From Panicum virgatum (Eukaryota; Streptophyta; Magnoliopsida; Poales; Poaceae), in contig NC_053143.1 of assembly GCF_016808335.1 (NCBI RefSeq), positions 50,809,441 through 50,873,440 of the forward strand: 64,000 bases of DNA, read 5' to 3'. Numbering within the stretch: position 1 is the first letter of the stretch; the number at the start of each line of letters is the position of its first letter. Under the pieces are notes generated by a model. It did not search any database and was not told the DNA's origin. It worked only from the letters and a program-made list of their open reading frames with translations. The translations under genes were made by a program, and so were the position numbers. This document shows, piece after piece, positions 33,824-45,346 of the stretch.

Positions 33824-34158
33824 GGCCCTGTTTGTTTCTCCCTAGCATAGCATAGCACACAATTCCCAAGAAAAGAATCTTACATGCATGGAGTACTAAA
33901 CGAAGTTTATTTGCAAAACCTTTTCACGGATGGGTGTAATTTTTCACGACGAATCTAATGATAGTAATTAATCGATGATTGACTACAGTGATGCTACAGT
34001 AACAATCCTCTAATTGTGCAGTCAAAGACCTCATTATGTTTGTCTCGCGAAGTAGAACAGGGCTGTGGAGTTAGTTTTGTAAATTACCTTTATTTAGTAC
34101 CTCTAATTATTGGTCAAAATTTTTGTACTACTTGCGCTACTCTCATCCAAACAGGGCC
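33824..34158. mobile_element. MITE, about 335 bp, ends GGCCCTGTTTG
   Basis: The left end ggccctgtttg is mirrored by caaacagggcc on the right. Internal motifs such as catgcatggagtactaaacg, gacgaatctaatg and gctacagtaac are typical of an abundant grass MITE group. It lies upstream of the E3 ligase gene, within its likely promoter. Confidence 0.8.
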
Positions 34159-35413
34159 CAAATCCTCCTTCCTCCCCTGTTCCTAGAAAGAGCCAAGCGA
34201 AGCAGGAGAGCACCTCACCCTACCCCCGCGGACGCAGTCAACGCGGGAGGCGCCGCAGCTTCTCCTCCCGCCCGTCGCCGTCGGCGCCGGCGCGTACCGG
34301 GTCCGCGGGCCTCTCGCGAAGGGACCCAATAAGATAAGCCTCCCCCTCCTCCCCCGTCCACCTATAATAAACCAGCAAACAAGGCAAGCGGCAGCAGGAC
34401 TCGCGAGGAACAGCGCCCGCCCAATCCGCCGACCCCCAATCTGGCCGCCGCCGCCGGCCGGCCCGACACGCTGGGATCTTTCTTTCCTTAGCTGATCGGT
34501 CAACGCCGCGGATTTTATTCTTCTTCTTTCCCTTCCTTCCTTCCATCCTCCCTTCCATCCTCCCTTCCTCCCCCCGGGGCTCTGGAGGTTTCCGTAAACC
34601 CGTCGTTCGTCGCCGCGGCGCCGCCCCTCCCCCTTCTTTCTTGCAGAGGTGAGAATCCGCCGGGCCCTCGTTCTTCCCTCTCTTTCCCGGATCTAGCCTA
34701 GGTTGGCCGATTGGGGAGGCAGGGTAATCGGGAAAGGTGGGATTTTGATTTGTCTGTCGGGGGAGAGGGGGGGGGGGGGGGGGGGTTGGAATCCCAGGTG
34801 AGCTCCGTGGCGTGAAGGTTGGATTTTTTTTCACGGGTTTGGTGCCGTTCGTGGGTAGGAGGCGAGATTCTGGAGACACGTCTGTCGATCCTCTGTTTCT
34901 TAGTGATATACGATTGGATGATTTGGTTGATAGACGCTGGAATCGATTGGGGTGCAGCCGGCCTGATGAGTTTTTTTTTCTCTCTCGCATCAAATGGGGT
35001 GGATTGCCGGATTGTGGTGTTGTGTTACCAGTCTGAACTGTCTGTTCTGTCAAGAATATTGTGGGATGGTGATTAGAGGGGGGGGGGGGGACGGGATTTT
35101 GGTGGTCCTGTAGCCGAAGCTTTGCGTTCAAGTCTCAACTTGCAGAAAGATGGAACTTTGTTGTCAAGTTCAGATACTTTTTGTCTTGATTTCTCTCTAT
35201 CGCTTCCTCTGAAATAACCTGATTTTCTGCCTGCCACTGATAGGTATTGACGAGCAGTCGTTCCATTGCGACGGCCCTTGGATTGCCTGCTTCGGATTTT
35301 TTAGGGCATTTGGATTGCACATCAGTTTGCTGCCTTTGAGCATTTGGTGTCTGGTTAGTTGGGACTCGAGGAGTTCTGCTTAAGGAACTCCTCTGTGAAG
35401 GTTTGCTTGGATT
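34159..35413 (+). promoter_or_regulatory. Promoter and 5' UTR region of the RING E3 gene
   Basis: A GC-rich leader up to about 34647 ends at a splice-donor-like gaggtgagaat. A 5' UTR intron probably follows, up to an acceptor near 35144 or further. A 19-base G run (34767-34785) and a 12-base G run near 35080 lie in the presumed intron. Frames across it are compositional. Confidence 0.5.
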
Positions 35414-37475
35414 ATGGGAGCTTTCTGTTCATGCCTGCAACCTGATTATTCTGACCACCATGGGAACCACACGTCCTCAGCGTTTAGGAACTGCATGTGC
35501 CTCAGATGTTTTACTCAGCAGCTCATCAATGCGGTATGCTGTTCTCACCCTGGTTGCCACATTTCTTACATATTGAATTTTGTTCTAGTCAGAAGTGAGC
35601 AAATGATGTAGTTGGGATCAGAAACATTAGCTGATATTTCTGAATTCAATTTTTAAAGGGAACAAGGTTAGCCATAATTGTGCATTGCAAATAGATAGCT
35701 GTATTAACTTTTCAGTTAGAACATTTATGCAATGGTATGTCATGTAACTATTTGAAAAAAGGAAACGTTGCCGTGTGATTTTTTTCAGGTATTGAAAACT
35801 TTTTTTTTCCTCCTGAGGAATGAGTACTTGACAACTTATGTAGCATACTGTTCTCATTGATAACATTGTGTTTGTTGTTTCAGTAGTTGTCCAAAATTGA
35901 TGAACATACTGAGAAAAGTAATATACTAATGTAGACGGTTCCTCAGTTAAAACAATCACGTTGCTTTCTAGACTGGTTGATGGCAAGCATGGGGAACTCA
36001 ATACAACAAATAAGATGTTCCACTTAATTATACTGATTTAATATCTGATAAAATAATTAAATAAACAGCTTGTATTAGCTGAGCTGATTCAGGAAGGAAT
36101 GGATGCAATTTGACCTTCTCTTTTGTTTTCAGTACACTGTTTTGTTCCGAGCTGGATCAGTGCACTCTGTTTCTCAGGCTATAGAAGCCACCCCTGTGGA
36201 TTCAACTGAGAGTTCCTTTGATACATATCGTTCTCCCCCAAGACCGCTGCCCTATGACGATCCACGATTTTCCCCTCCTGCTCGTGACTGGTTAAGACAT
36301 GAGACTCCAAGCCATTCCCCAGAGGAATCAGAACCACTTAGAGCAAATGGTGATGATGAGGACATGGAGACACCAAGTAGAATTGACAAGGCAAGTAAAA
36401 CAAACTATGACACAAAAATGAAGATATGCAGCTCTGCCTATGGAGATAAGGTGCCACCAAAGGAACATGGAAATTACTTCAGCTACTTTTTCCCATCTGC
36501 TGAAGATGAAGATGTCTGCCCAACATGTCTTGAAGGTATCAGTACGCGACATTTTTATCTTCATTATATATTGGAGAGGTGTTTATTATTTTGCAAAATG
36601 CTATATCTAAATTTCCTGAAACATGGTATGTGGTAAACAGATTATTTATAAAAATCCTTGCGACTATGGTCACTACTCACTAGATGTATAGATTCGTGCC
36701 AAGTTAATGGAATACCATCCTCAAATCTCAAGGATGAAGTAACCCTTTATGAGCATTGTATTTTCTCTCTCAACATTTGATACTCATTCTGACATGATTA
36801 TACCAAAATGCAGATTATACATCTGAGAACCCCAGGATACTGACGCAGTGCTCACACCATTTCCACCTTGGCTGTATTTATGAGTGGATGGAAAGAAGTG
36901 AGGCATGCCCTGTCTGTGGAAAGGTAATGAATTGGAGCTCTCTTTGCACATTATAGTTCCAACTTCTTTACATACTATAAAACAGCAACAAAGACTTTAA
37001 TCTGCATGTTACTGTATTGGAATTTTGTAAAAGTAGACTACGTAAAATACATTGCCAGGAACCTGTATAAAGGTAACCTTGGGATGATAGTACTGTGTGC
37101 ATTAGGGATTTGATGCAGATAAATATTTAATGTTAGAATTATGCCTACTGCATTTTGACTATTTGATATGTAGTACGGCAATAGGTGAAAAATGGGAAAT
37201 GGGTGATCTCTGATTGTTGTGTCTGATTTTTCATTGATTCTTCTCCTTGATACAAAGATGCGCAGTTCTTCTGCGTATTCGAGAAAAAAAAAGATTTTCA
37301 TTGATTAGTAAGCTGGCCTGTGTTGCCTGAAGTTTTAAGCAGTAGTAAACCAATAAATAAATGTATATTGCTGATTCATTTTTCACACTATGATTTTCTT
37401 GTATGGACTCTTAATTGACCTCCCCACTATTTTCTTGTATATCTGCAGAAAATGGAATTTGACGAGACAACTTAA
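35414..37475 (+). CDS. RING-H2 E3 ubiquitin ligase, At3g02290 type
   Basis: Coding exons 35414-35533, 36133-36535, 36814-36923 and 37449-37475 give 219 residues. The protein starts MGAFCSCLQPDYSDHHGNHT, with a Gly-2 and Cys-rich start suited to lipid attachment. LRCFTQQLINAYTVLFRAGS and a Ser/Pro-rich central part follow (YRSPPRPLPYDDPRFSPP). The RING-H2 finger is C-terminal: CPTC, then CSHHFHLGCIYEWMERSEAC ending CPVCGKK. The last residues are MEFDETT. This domain order and ending are those of the conserved plant E3 family including Arabidopsis At3g02290. RING fingers recruit E2 enzymes; the substrate is unknown. All zinc ligands are present and no damage is seen. Confidence 0.92.
37225..37306 (+). 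mobile_element. 53-bp LINE tail insertion with 14-15 bp target duplication, intron 3 of E3 gene
   Basis: Copies gatttttcattgatt (37225-37239) and gattttcattgatt (37293-37306) flank 53 bp. The insert reads gatgcgcagttcttctgcgt, then attcgag and nine A. It closely matches the 3' end of the LINE at 15316, tying small scars to that L1 family. Confidence 0.85.
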
Positions 37476-37816
37476 TCATCTGTCTGGACTCTACATCTTG
37501 GATTAACAACCTCATATGGTACTCTGAAAAGACAGGTGATCTAGCTCCAGGAAGTTCTCTGTAAATACACCCTGTAAATAGTGAATCGGTAATGCGCTCT
37601 TCGCCATACAGTGTTCGAAATGCTGGATCAGTGCACATAAACATTCTTTTTTATTTCTTCCAAATAGTCAGCAGGTGAAGGTTTCCCCTTTTCCTGTCTG
37701 CGCCCCTGCCTGGACAGGGCTTAGAGGCGCTGTGATTGTCGGTGATAGTATCATCGGAAAGATGTAAATTAGCGACATGTTTTCATATAATCATATGAAG
37801 CCCCACGCATGGTTCT
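37476..37816. other. E3 gene 3' UTR
   Basis: Non-coding sequence after the stop; only short frames are present. Confidence 0.5.
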
Positions 37817-37824
37817 GGTGGTTC

Positions 37825-37966
37825 CAGGGTTTTTAAGGCGTCGCCTAGGCGACAAGGCGGTTCCCCATCGCCTTGCTTAAGGCTCGCCTTAGCCCGGCTA
37901 GGCATTGCCTAGGCGACTGAGCGGCTCCCCATCACCTCGCCTCGCCTTACCGCTTTAAGAACCTTG
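37825..37966. mobile_element. 142-bp hAT-type MITE with 8-bp target duplication
   Basis: Ends CAGGGTTTTTAAGGCG and, inverted, CAAGGTTCTTAAAGCG are flanked by ggtggttc at 37817-37824 and 37967-37974. The inside consists of gcctaggcga-type repeats. It lies in the 3' flank of the E3 gene. Confidence 0.9.
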
Positions 37967-38019
37967 GGTGGTTCTTGCAATAACTATTTGGCTTCAGATA
38001 ATGACACGCTGACATTGTA

Positions 38020-38160
38020 GTGGTGTCATTGGATTGAATTTCTGAGGTGTTTGATTAATTGTTTCTGTCGTGTAGCTGATTGCAATCCATGGTGTGGCAT
38101 TGTCGTGGTCATTGGATCGAATTTCTGAAGTGGTTATTGCTAGTTGTAATCCATGGTGAC
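38020..38160. repeat. Tandem duplication of about 70-80 bp
   Basis: Two diverged copies share gtcattggat(t/c)gaatttctga near the start and aatccatggtg(t/a) near the end. They lie at about 38025-38098 and 38108-38160. Confidence 0.7.
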
Positions 38161-38800
38161 ATATCAAGAGTGATGGTACTTTGATACTCTTTGGATGGGT
38201 CATGTTTTTCTTGTCTACTTTCGCGGTTTCTGCAATGCATGTTTGTTAAATTCATGGGCTGATTCTGAAGATGGTGTGGCTTGTTTGTAAGCTAACTAAT
38301 GTGGCCCTTCAGTTGCCTAATCCTTTTAGAGCCAAGATGGTCTTGTTCACCTGAGATGAGATCTTTATATCAGGCTAAACATTGAGGATCGGTTCTGCTG
38401 AAACTATTACTCTGTAGTCATATAGAATTCTGCTTGTATGTGACTTCAGCCATCTTATTTCAGAAGACCTAGCAGATTAAAACGTTGGACTCCGAAATAA
38501 CAAATTCATTTATGCAGAGTCTGCACCTGAAAGTACTATTCATCCATTGGCTAGATCATGGACACATGTCCCAATTTCAAGCTTTCTACAGAAGCTGGAT
38601 CATTAGTAATTTAAGTACTAAGAACACTCGGATACAAATCTGATGAACAGCCCAAGAACAGGGAAGGCTTGTTACTGATGAGTGATTACAGGACAAAGTC
38701 AGATTTTGAAATTCACACAAGTAGCTGAGTTCACACAAGAGGACTGATGACACAAACGCCAATAGCTGTTGTACTGAAGAGTGATGAGACAGACACCAAT

Positions 38801-38848
38801 GGAGATGACAGAGTTTCTTTTTTTTTTTCGAGAGGAGATCACAGAGTT
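38801..38848 (-). mobile_element. Micro-retroposon scar
   Basis: Copies ggagatgacagagtt (38801-38815) and ggagatcacagagtt (38834-38848) flank 18 bases. Read on the minus strand these are tctcg followed by an A run, matching the ttcgagaaaa tail of the L1 family in this window. It lies downstream of the SPIRAL1-like gene. Confidence 0.8.
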
Positions 38849-39020
38849 AAACATGAACAATCCTTTTTCAGGAAAGTAACCGTAAAGGAAGCAGGTTATG
38901 ATGAATTGATGATAAGCTACTGAACTCCAAGCATGCGCAGTAGGCGGCGGCGGCGGCGTTCTAAGCGAGCTCAGCTCGGCTTCCAAGCCTGATCCGGGAA
39001 GCCAGGCGCCCAGGCGACCA

Positions 39021-39576
39021 TCACTTGCCGCCGAAGAGGTAGTCGAGCGACGAGCCGCCGCCGGGCGCCGCGTGCACCTTAGTCGACGGGCGGTCCTGCA
39101 ACGCACGAGCAACCATGTCAGCAGGAAGGACGGTGGATTCCACGAGGTTGTTCGCCTTGTCTTGTCTTGATTTGTCTTGGTTTGTTTTCTCTCAGAATAC
39201 TATTTATTCTACCAGTCCTACACTATTTATGCGGTCAGCCGAACAGGCTCCATGTCCAGAAGCTTCGGAGAAAGATGGGGGTGCGCCGGCGCCGGCGACT
39301 GACCGTGAGGAAGTTGCCGCAGTTCTGGCCCTGCGCCCGGAAGTAGTTGTTGGTCTGGCTGCCCCGGACGCCGGCCGGGATGCCCTTCAGCTTCTCATTG
39401 TCGGTGCCCACCGCCGCCGCCGTCGGCTGTGCCGTGGCCGCCCTCTGCTCCGCCGCGGCCGGCGGCGGCGGCCTGGCGCGCGCCGCGGGGGCCTCGTCGC
39501 CGCCGCCTCCGCCGCCGAAGAGGTAGTTCAGCGAGCTCTGCCCGCCGCCGTAGCTCACTCCCCGGCCACGCCCCAT
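39021..39576 (-). CDS. SPIRAL1-like microtubule protein
   Basis: Two exons on the minus strand, 39576-39304 and 39095-39021, with a 208-bp GT-AG intron, give 115 residues. The N-terminus MGRGRGVSYGGGQSSLNYLF and the C-terminus DRPSTKVHAAPGGGSSLDYL plus FGGK are the two conserved ends of the SPIRAL1 family. GIPAGVRGSQTNNYFRAQGQ and NCGNFLT are the conserved middle. The linker is Ala/Pro-rich. SPR1 proteins bind cortical microtubules and help keep cell growth straight. The intron falls at the conserved FLT|DRP junction. No damage seen. A TATA-like ctattaatag lies about 110 bp upstream (39683-39692 on the plus strand). Confidence 0.93.
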
Positions 39577-40143
39577 CCTCCGGCTAGCTACCTCTGCCTG
39601 TGTTTTTCAGCTAGGAGAGGACGACGACGAAGTTGCGTCGCAAACTCGCAATGCCGCCGCCGTTGCTCGCCGGAGGGCCTTGCTATTAATAGAGGGGAGC
39701 GCGGGGGCCGCCACCGACGCGCCACCGCATCGCGGCTGTCGGCTCGGGCCTGTCCACGGATCGGACGGCGAGGACGCCCCGTCGGTGGGGGTGGGGGGCC
39801 ACGCTGGCGGCGACGTGGAGGTTTTCCACTCGCCATGATTGGAGATGATGGACGGGTGTTTCGGTCGGTGGCTCCCTCCGCCATGATTGGGAGATGACTG
39901 ACTGACCGACCCCCACGGTTGGGTTGGTGCGTGGCGCGTGAATCCTTTGCAAATTGGTTCCAAATCGTACGAAATCTATGATAATTTCGATTTCAAAAAC
40001 CTCGCTCCCACATTTGAACTGAAGCAAGCCTCCACGTGAACGCAAGCCTTGGAAAATGAAAGTACGAAGACGAATCTATAGCCCATCCATTTTTAAAGCT
40101 TGATTTGAAATATTCAGAAAGATATTGATGGCTAAAACTAAGA

Positions 40144-40293
40144 GGGCGTTTGACAGGACTTAATCCTAAGGGGCTTGTGGCTCCTCTAAAATAGCTCTGA
40201 CTTTTTTTATTAAAAAATGGCTCCTCATACAAAACGTTTGCCAGAGCTCCTGCAGAAACCTGGAGCCATTGCAAAGCCTTGTCAAACAGGGCC
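40144..40293. mobile_element. MITE, 150 bp, ends gtttgacaagg
   Basis: The left end gggcgtttgacaggactt corresponds to the inverted right end (aagccttgtcaaacagggcc). The interior repeats ggctcct and gagctcctgca motifs. No target duplication is certain. Confidence 0.65.
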
Positions 40294-41614
40294 TAAAATA
40301 TGTTGACCACACGTAGACTAGAGGGAGTACATTCTTGGCTGATTGTGCTAAATTGCGTTTTTTTCGACATGCTTAATTTTTATCTCTATGTGACACCAAA
40401 ATTGAAAGTAAAAGTGAAACTCATGTAGGGTATTGATATATGCAATGGATGATAGTGCTACCTACATATTGCAAAGCTAGACAAAGAAGAGGCATCTCTT
40501 TGATGGTCATGAGCCACTGTATTGTAGTGGACTGCAGAATAGTTTGATACGGCAGGTACAAAGCTGATGAGTCTCAAGTGAAAGTTAAAGCGCAATCAGT
40601 GGCTGATAGCTTGTGGTTGGAGAAAGCATCGGAGACCAAAGAGGCTGCCCGGGGCACAAGTTGGAGAAAGGGATGTGCCATCTGCTGCTAACTGGCTACC
40701 ATACATCCCTATCCATCTGTTGCAATCACAAAGTAAGGTTCCCAGAGTTAGGTATACTGCGGCAGAAAAAGAATAAAAAAAAGCAGAGAAAGGAAAGAGG
40801 AAGAAAGAAAAAGAAATAAAGGCAAGTTGCATTAGGTCAGATGGAGGAATCCATGGCTTAATGATCCTGACTTACGCATAGGTCACTGTAACACGCTACT
40901 AATAGATGAACATTGAACATGAACTCTGCAAAGAGATCAACAGTGGAGACATATCAATTGCAAAGACTCCGGTCCCCTACCCGGTGGTGCTTTTTAGGTG
41001 TGGTGGCGTCATGGTATCTTGTGTTGATTGGTGTTTGAATATATTTTTTCTAATGTTTTGTGTATCCTCCCAGTGTGTACCTTTGGATCGATATCGGGTC
41101 AACTGATTTTCTTCCAGTGATTTCGAAAGGTTTCGATAATTTGTTTCCCAATGGAAATGTTGTAGAGAGTACAGATCTCTGTTTCAGAAGAGATGACTCG
41201 AGTCTGAACTCCGAAAAGCAGCACCTTGAAAGTGGCACAATACAGCATTATTGGTTTCTCAGCATTATTGGTTTGCTTTGAGATAATATACACTGTTTGA
41301 AAGACAAGTCCCCGAATACTTGCAAAACCAAAAAGGTGTGATTCATCACCTAAATGTGATGTAATTCATTACTTTCGTACTCAACAGTTGCTTAAAACAT
41401 AGGCTTCACTCACAATATCGGAACATAACTGTCAAACTTGTAGTTCAAGATCATCCATGAAAAGTGGGGGCAAAAAAAATAACAAATACTTACAACCAGA
41501 TAGTTCAGCTAAATCTAAGAATGGCCAATGACATCTACATCTTGAAATGTGCTGCAATTATTTCACTGCTCAGCGTCAAGAATGCGAGGTTCACAATTGC
41601 GGTAAGTGGTCAAT
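40294..41614. other. Intergenic between SPIRAL1-like and PSP genes
   Basis: No gene recognised. The part nearest 41600 is probably the PSP 3' UTR. Confidence 0.5.
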
Positions 41615-44084
41615 TTATGGCAACTTGGTGATCAGCTCTTGAAAGTCGAAAACAACCCAGTCAGCTTCTGCTGCAACTGGTTCTCTCATCTGAACACCGG
41701 CATAACAGATGAACAAGTCTGCTCCCCCAGGTTGCCGAGCCTGCAGAAACACAGGGAAATTAGTGTAGCTCTATACATTTGATTATGGTACAGTACTATA
41801 ATTAAATTGCTATACACTGATATATGAGCAAAGTCCCATAACATTCTCTTTGACCCACTCATTGTTACATCATGATAAATTATATTTTGGCAGAAGTTCA
41901 CTGGCCTGTCATTTCTATCTCATACTACATGAACAAGAGAAATAACATGAGGATATCTGATTGAAAAAAACAAACAATGAAAAAGGTTTCAGCCGTTCAG
42001 CGACCTGCATGCCTCATCAATCAAATCAACCAGGAAGCATCTTTTTGACCATACCATTAAGAAATGAAGTCAGTGTCAATAACTTTCCTTTACCCAAGAA
42101 AACATATTATCATTATACATATCTATTGTCAGGATAGAAGTTTCAAAGGGACTATTCAGTCATATACCTCAAGATCAGTTGCACCATCTCCAACCATAAC
42201 GACTGTCTTGTAGCCATGGTTCTGGACACAAAGAAGGTCAGCAAGGTGGTAAGAAGTAAAAAGTGTAGCCAAAAGTTATACAGTTTAACTAGACCTGTTT
42301 TATTTGTTGCACTGCTTTTGCTTTACCCCCACTGCGTGAAGTGGGCTCTGTGGGATCAAAACCAGCATACTCCCCGGAAGTTCCAAATAGCAGTTGGTTT
42401 GCAATGATGTTTTCAGAAGAAATACCAAGCTCAAATGCCACAGGCTGTAATCAAGGCAAACAGAAAGCTGATGAGTGCTTTATGGATCATTTAATGATAA
42501 CACATTAGATATAGGAAAATCACATCCACATGACATAATGGTCAACAAATTCAGCCGGTACATATGTAGTGTAGTTGTGTAAAAAATTGTACTTATTCAG
42601 GTTTTCTAACAGAAGATACATTCTTTATTATTGCAATGGACAAACAATATACGTTTATGACAAATGATAGAAACAACCAATGGTTAAGTTTGCTCCAACC
42701 TTTTAACAGTAATACAAGCAGAAATTTCAGTATTCCTATAAAAAGGCAGCAAAAACAACTCATGGTATGTTATTCCAGGACCACCAGCAGTGCAGCTGTA
42801 TAGTGGAATGATGCACCTACCTTGATCATTTGTCGGAAGCCTCCTGACACAAGGAACACATCAGTACTATTAGCTTTTAGCTTCTTAATCAAATCAGCCA
42901 TTCCTGGAGAAATCCTGAAAATCAGAAGGCACCGCTTTTGATAATTCTCTTATGTGAGTTGCAGTTCTATTGCAGTGTGGGAAAAGAATGTTGAAGGAGT
43001 TTCTATCTTAGTTTAGACTATAATCAGAAAATTGTTAGGGCATCACTACATAAAGCATAAGGTGAATTGGGGCCAAAAGTGTTATACTTTGGTCGGCTCA
43101 ATATAGCTAAACGGCTTCTCTTCTACGCACTAAAGGAGAAAACAGGTAAAAAACAATTAGCATCCCAAAGAACTTTCTGTTCTAGTTTTCTGCTCAGAGT
43201 TAGATATAAGGGGGAAAAGAGACAAGCGACAGGAACCTATAGCACATATCCATATTTACCAATGATAAATAGCAGAAATGCACAGCCTAATAAGACCCAG
43301 AAGGCCAAAATAGGAAGAAGAATACTGCACCAAAATACTAACTACTATCTAGATGAACAGAAGATAAAGACTCAGGTATCATACCTGGGCGGCCTCTTCT
43401 CCAAGCACTCCTCAACTTGGGAGAGTGATGGCTTAATTAAAGACAGCCTGGCGGCCAGGGCCTCCTCAAATGGAACATCCCCTGTCATTGCTCTGACAAC
43501 AGTAACGCAATGTTAGATCAGCTAACAGAATTAACAAACCAGATGAATAAATCCACATAATGGAGAATTTACTTCGCTGTCCACTCGGCGACAGCCTTCC
43601 CTGCCCCACAGAAATCAGCGAGCTCGTCAATACCCTCATCCATGATGACAGTGCTATCGACATCGAAGCATACTGCATCGGCGTTGCGCAACGTCTCAAT
43701 AGCATCTGAAAACATGTAGGTACGCGATAACCAAGTTACCCACAACTCACGGTGCATGTACTGACTCTCAAATCCACACCTGATCAGCTGCACTGCATTC
43801 TATCCTAAACAACCTTTGGAAGCCTTCAGGATAAGAAAAAAAAAGGAACAACCTTTGGAAGGCTGGCGATTGGCAAGAACCGCCGAGGAGCCGTCCTTGG
43901 AGACCTCCAGCGCCGCTGCTGCCACTAAACCACGGCTCTTGCAAACCTTAGCAGAGCGGAACGGAGGGCTCGTGAACCGAACCGGCACTTGCGAAGCCGG
44001 CGGTAGCAGCCGAGCTGAAGACGACAGGCGAACAGGCAGCGAGCTCCTCAGGCCGGCGGCGCGTGCGCTGATCAGGCCGTCCAT
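41615..44084 (-). CDS. PSP: Phosphoserine phosphatase, chloroplastic
   Basis: Seven exons on the minus strand: 44084-43853, 43705-43573, 43492-43385, 42914-42821, 42444-42295, 42221-42168 and 41740-41615. They total 299 codons, 298 residues. It catalyses the last step of the plastid phosphorylated serine pathway, 3-phosphoserine to serine. Residues 1 to about 75 are a Ser/Arg/Ala-rich transit peptide starting MDGLISARAAGLRSSLP. The HAD catalytic motifs are complete: FDVDST (nucleophile Asp and acid Asp), VFLVSGGF (motif II Ser), SRSGGKAKAV (motif III Lys) and MVGDGATDLE (motif IV). The cap region is DEGIDELADFCGAGKAVAEW. The exon 1 donor is duplicated by a retroposition scar (43808-43861), which may allow an in-frame 13-residue longer exon 1 ending at 43814. 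The gene is divergent from the NLR pseudogene. Confidence 0.93.
43808..43861. mobile_element. Micro-retroposon scar duplicating the PSP exon 1 splice donor
   Basis: The 15-mer aacaacctttggaag occurs at 43808-43822 and 43847-43861. The 24-base insert ends in a run of nine A then gg on the plus strand. The duplicated target contains the PSP exon 1 end, so two identical donors (minus strand ccaaag|gttgtt) now lie 39 bp apart. Confidence 0.85.
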
Positions 44085-45049
44085 ACCATACGCACTGCAA
44101 ATCAGGCAAGGCAGCACCAACGTGTTACGTGGTGAGTAACAACAGCAGGCGACAAACAAGCGATCTCGAGCGGCGGCAGGGTAGCGTCCGCGCGCCTCGC
44201 GCTCCCGCTGGCACAAAGCGTCGAACACCAGGCGCGCGTGCGCGGCAAGTCCCGAGTTCCCTCCAGCTGAAAGAGATGATTCGGAGTGGGGGAAGCAAGG
44301 ACGGGAAATGGATCGCGCGCGAGCTCACCTTGCGCCAGGAGAATCCAAGGGGATGGACGCACGCGCGGCGCCGCCGCACCCTCCCGCCCGTGGGAATCCC
44401 GGCGGCTGGTGGTGGTGGTGGCGGCGGCAAGTGGTTTCCCGTTGCTGTCCGCCCACCTACCCACCTCCTCCTCCTCGCTTTCCCTGACACGTGGGCCCTG
44501 CTGCGCGGCTTTCCCTGCCGACCGGTGCAAAACATTTGCAAGCCACCCCCCTAGTTTGGACCGAATTTTACAAAGACCCTCTAATTATTTTCAGATGAGT
44601 CCGCCGCCGCCGCCCTCCTCGGCCGCCGGTCCCCGGCTCAATCCCTAGCATCAGCCCCCACCAGTCGCCTCTCCTTGGCTCCGGAGCGCTGCGGCGCGGC
44701 GGCGTGGACCTGGCTTCCCCAACCTGCCGCGTGTTTGAATTTTCTTCACCAAGCTGGCTTCCCAACCTCCTCATGGACCGAGCTGCACCTCAAGGAGACC
44801 TTCTCCTCCTCTCCGGTTGGCGCCGCTAGCTCCTTCTCCTAGCCTCCTCGCAGCGGAAGGAAATCTCCGCTACCAGAAGCCGGCGGCGACGGTGGGGTTC
44901 CGGTTCCTGCCTAGTTTCGCGAGGCTGCCGGGAGGTGGTGTCGTGCGTACTTCTCTTGCTTTCTCACGGATTCGTAGAGGTTGGTTTGGGAGTTTGGGGG
45001 GTTTGATTTATGTGCAGTTCTGAAATTTGCAGGAAGCATCTGGCAGATT

Positions 45050-45080
<31 letters not shown>

Positions 45081-45346
45081 AGAACAGTCAGCTGAGCTGT
45101 TCTCTGTTTCTGATGGGCGTATTCTGATATCTTGGGCACTTTGGAAGCTTGCAATTCTCGATTTTTCGTGGATATCTGAAATTACCGTCAGGATCAAGAT
45201 CAACAAGTATGGGTAACAGACTAACAGTAACAGCAACTAAGCAGGCAGTTAACCATTGCAGCTCGTTGGTTCTTGATTGATTTAGCAGCTTCCAGTTACT
45301 TGGTATGTTGGCAGTTTATTGGTTCTTCTGAAGCAAGGAGGAAGCC
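44085..45346. promoter_or_regulatory. Divergent region between PSP and the NLR pseudogene
   Basis: GC-rich sequence next to PSP (to about 44950) probably holds both promoters and leaders. A 29-base G run lies at 45052-45080, followed by AT-richer sequence that may be NLR leader or leader intron. Long frames here come from composition. No gene recognised. Confidence 0.45.
45052..45080 (+). repeat. 29-base guanine homopolymer
   Basis: An uninterrupted run of 29 G lies upstream of the NLR start codon. It could fold into G-quadruplexes and is prone to sequencing error, so its length is uncertain. Confidence 0.8.

Noticed and set aside
36328..36564. Minus-strand frame inside the E3 gene
   Set aside because: A shadow of the plus-strand coding exon.
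39115..39897. 260-codon plus-strand frame over the SPIRAL1-like gene
   Set aside because: It overlaps the well-supported minus-strand SPIRAL1-like exons and has Ala/Arg-rich shadow composition.
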